Below, in pieces: positions 5,241-5,697 of a stretch of DNA of 5,697 nt. The stretch lies in contig JAKMFK010000029.1 in assembly GCA_022425465.1 (NCBI GenBank), positions 1-5,697 on the forward strand. Reading direction: 5' to 3'. Position numbers and translations under genes: made by a program. Position 1 is the first letter of the stretch. Each line of letters starts with the position of its first letter. Source of the stretch: Bacteroidia bacterium (lineage in GTDB: Bacteria; Bacteroidota; Bacteroidia; NS11-12g; UBA9320). A model generated the notes under the pieces. It searched no databases and had not been told where the DNA came from. It saw only the letters and a program-made list of their open reading frames with translations.

Positions 5241-5697
5241 ATGAAGACAAAAAGCCATAAACCTAATAAAGTTGCCATTGTTACTCTGGGATGTTCAAAG
5301 AATACAGTTGATTCTGAAGTGATTCAATCTCAACTTGAAAATGGAAAAGTACATACTGTGCATGAAGATACTGAAGATGCGGATACCGTAATCATCAATA
5401 CGTGTGGCTTTATTGATAATGCCAAACAAGAAAGCATAGATACGATTCTTGATTTTGCTCAAGAAAAGAAAGCGGGTAATTTAGATAACTTAATAGTAAC
5501 GGGATGTTTATCTGAAAGATACAAGGCTGATCTGTCCCCAGAAATACCAGAAGTAGACAAGTGGTATGGGACTTTCGAATTACCTCAATTATTAAATAAC
5601 CTTGGGGTGGATTATCGCAAAGAGCTGATTGGTGAACGAAAGTCCTCTGTAGCTAAACACTATGCATACATGAAAATTTCAGAAGGTTGTGATCGTC
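5241..5697 (+). CDS. rimO: Ribosomal protein uS12 methylthiotransferase RimO (5' part)
   Basis: The first 152 residues are present; the gene runs off the window. The N-terminal methylthiotransferase domain has all three cluster-ligating cysteines: C18 in TLGCSKNTVDSE, C55 in INTCGFIDNAKQES, and C89 in TGCLSERY. The last residues, YMKISEGCDR, reach C150, the first cysteine of the radical-SAM CxxxCxxC motif. The GCSKNxVDSE and TCGFIxxAKxES wording distinguishes RimO from MiaB. RimO adds a methylthio group to a conserved aspartate of ribosomal protein uS12, using two Fe-S clusters and SAM. Its ATG follows the ftsY stop with no gap, so the two are almost certainly co-transcribed. The C-terminal TRAM domain is outside the window. 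Confidence 0.95.
   Translation, partial: MKTKSHKPNKVAIVTLGCSKNTVDSEVIQSQLENGKVHTVHEDTEDADTVIINTCGFIDNAKQESIDTILDFAQEKKAGNLDNLIVTGCLSERYKADLSPEIPEVDKWYGTFELPQLLNNLGVDYRKELIGERKSSVAKHYAYMKISEGCDR

Noticed and set aside
1..5697. CRISPR array, toxin-antitoxin, phage, insertion sequence or other novel defence system
   Set aside because: No direct repeats, transposase motifs or clustered unknown genes were seen. All genes belong to recognisable families, mostly core functions.

Overview
This AT-rich window looks like an ordinary core-genome segment of a Bacteroidota bacterium. A Cytophagales or flammeovirgid-like member is my best guess, but the rank below phylum is inference. Evidence for the phylum: the rpmB-rpmG-DUF4295 trio followed by ftsY and rimO, an arrangement I know from this phylum; a DUF5522 micro-protein; several matches to the Bacteroidota promoter -7 element TAnnTTTG; and almost no Shine-Dalgarno sequences before the start codons.

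Layout: (a) 1-144, the 3' end of rnhB (RNase HII), plus strand. (b) 200-1027, a six-TM voltage-gated K+ channel with a C-terminal zinc ribbon, overlapped over its last 25 nt by a 50-aa DUF5522 protein (1003-1155). (c) 1152-2372, minus strand, an FtsX/LolC-LolE-type ABC permease. It converges with the DUF5522 gene so tightly that one CTAG tetranucleotide supplies both stop codons. (d) 2402-3592, plus strand, a NamZ-type (DUF1343) exo-N-acetylmuramidase, probably a lipoprotein, divergent from the permease across only 29 bp. (e) 3647-4223, the ribosomal cluster bL28-bL33-DUF4295 (probably bL38), spaced 3 nt and 1 nt apart, with a good promoter in front and an intrinsic terminator behind. (f) 4293-5240, ftsY, immediately followed by rimO (5241 to the window edge, truncated at the first radical-SAM cysteine).

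Functionally, the right half is a translation and protein-targeting block: three large-subunit proteins, the SRP receptor FtsY, and the S12 methylthiotransferase RimO. The left half is a set of envelope genes: ion channel, lipoprotein-release-type permease and peptidoglycan hydrolase. No mobile element, CRISPR array, tRNA, rRNA or defence system is visible, and no gene-free stretch exceeds 60 bp.

The points worth a second look are structural: a promoter whose -7 element sits inside the loop of the upstream operon's terminator (4235-4286), the overlap of two Cys-rich coding regions (1003-1027), the shared palindromic stop (1152-1155), and the compact divergent promoter region (2372-2392). I found no convincing undescribed system.
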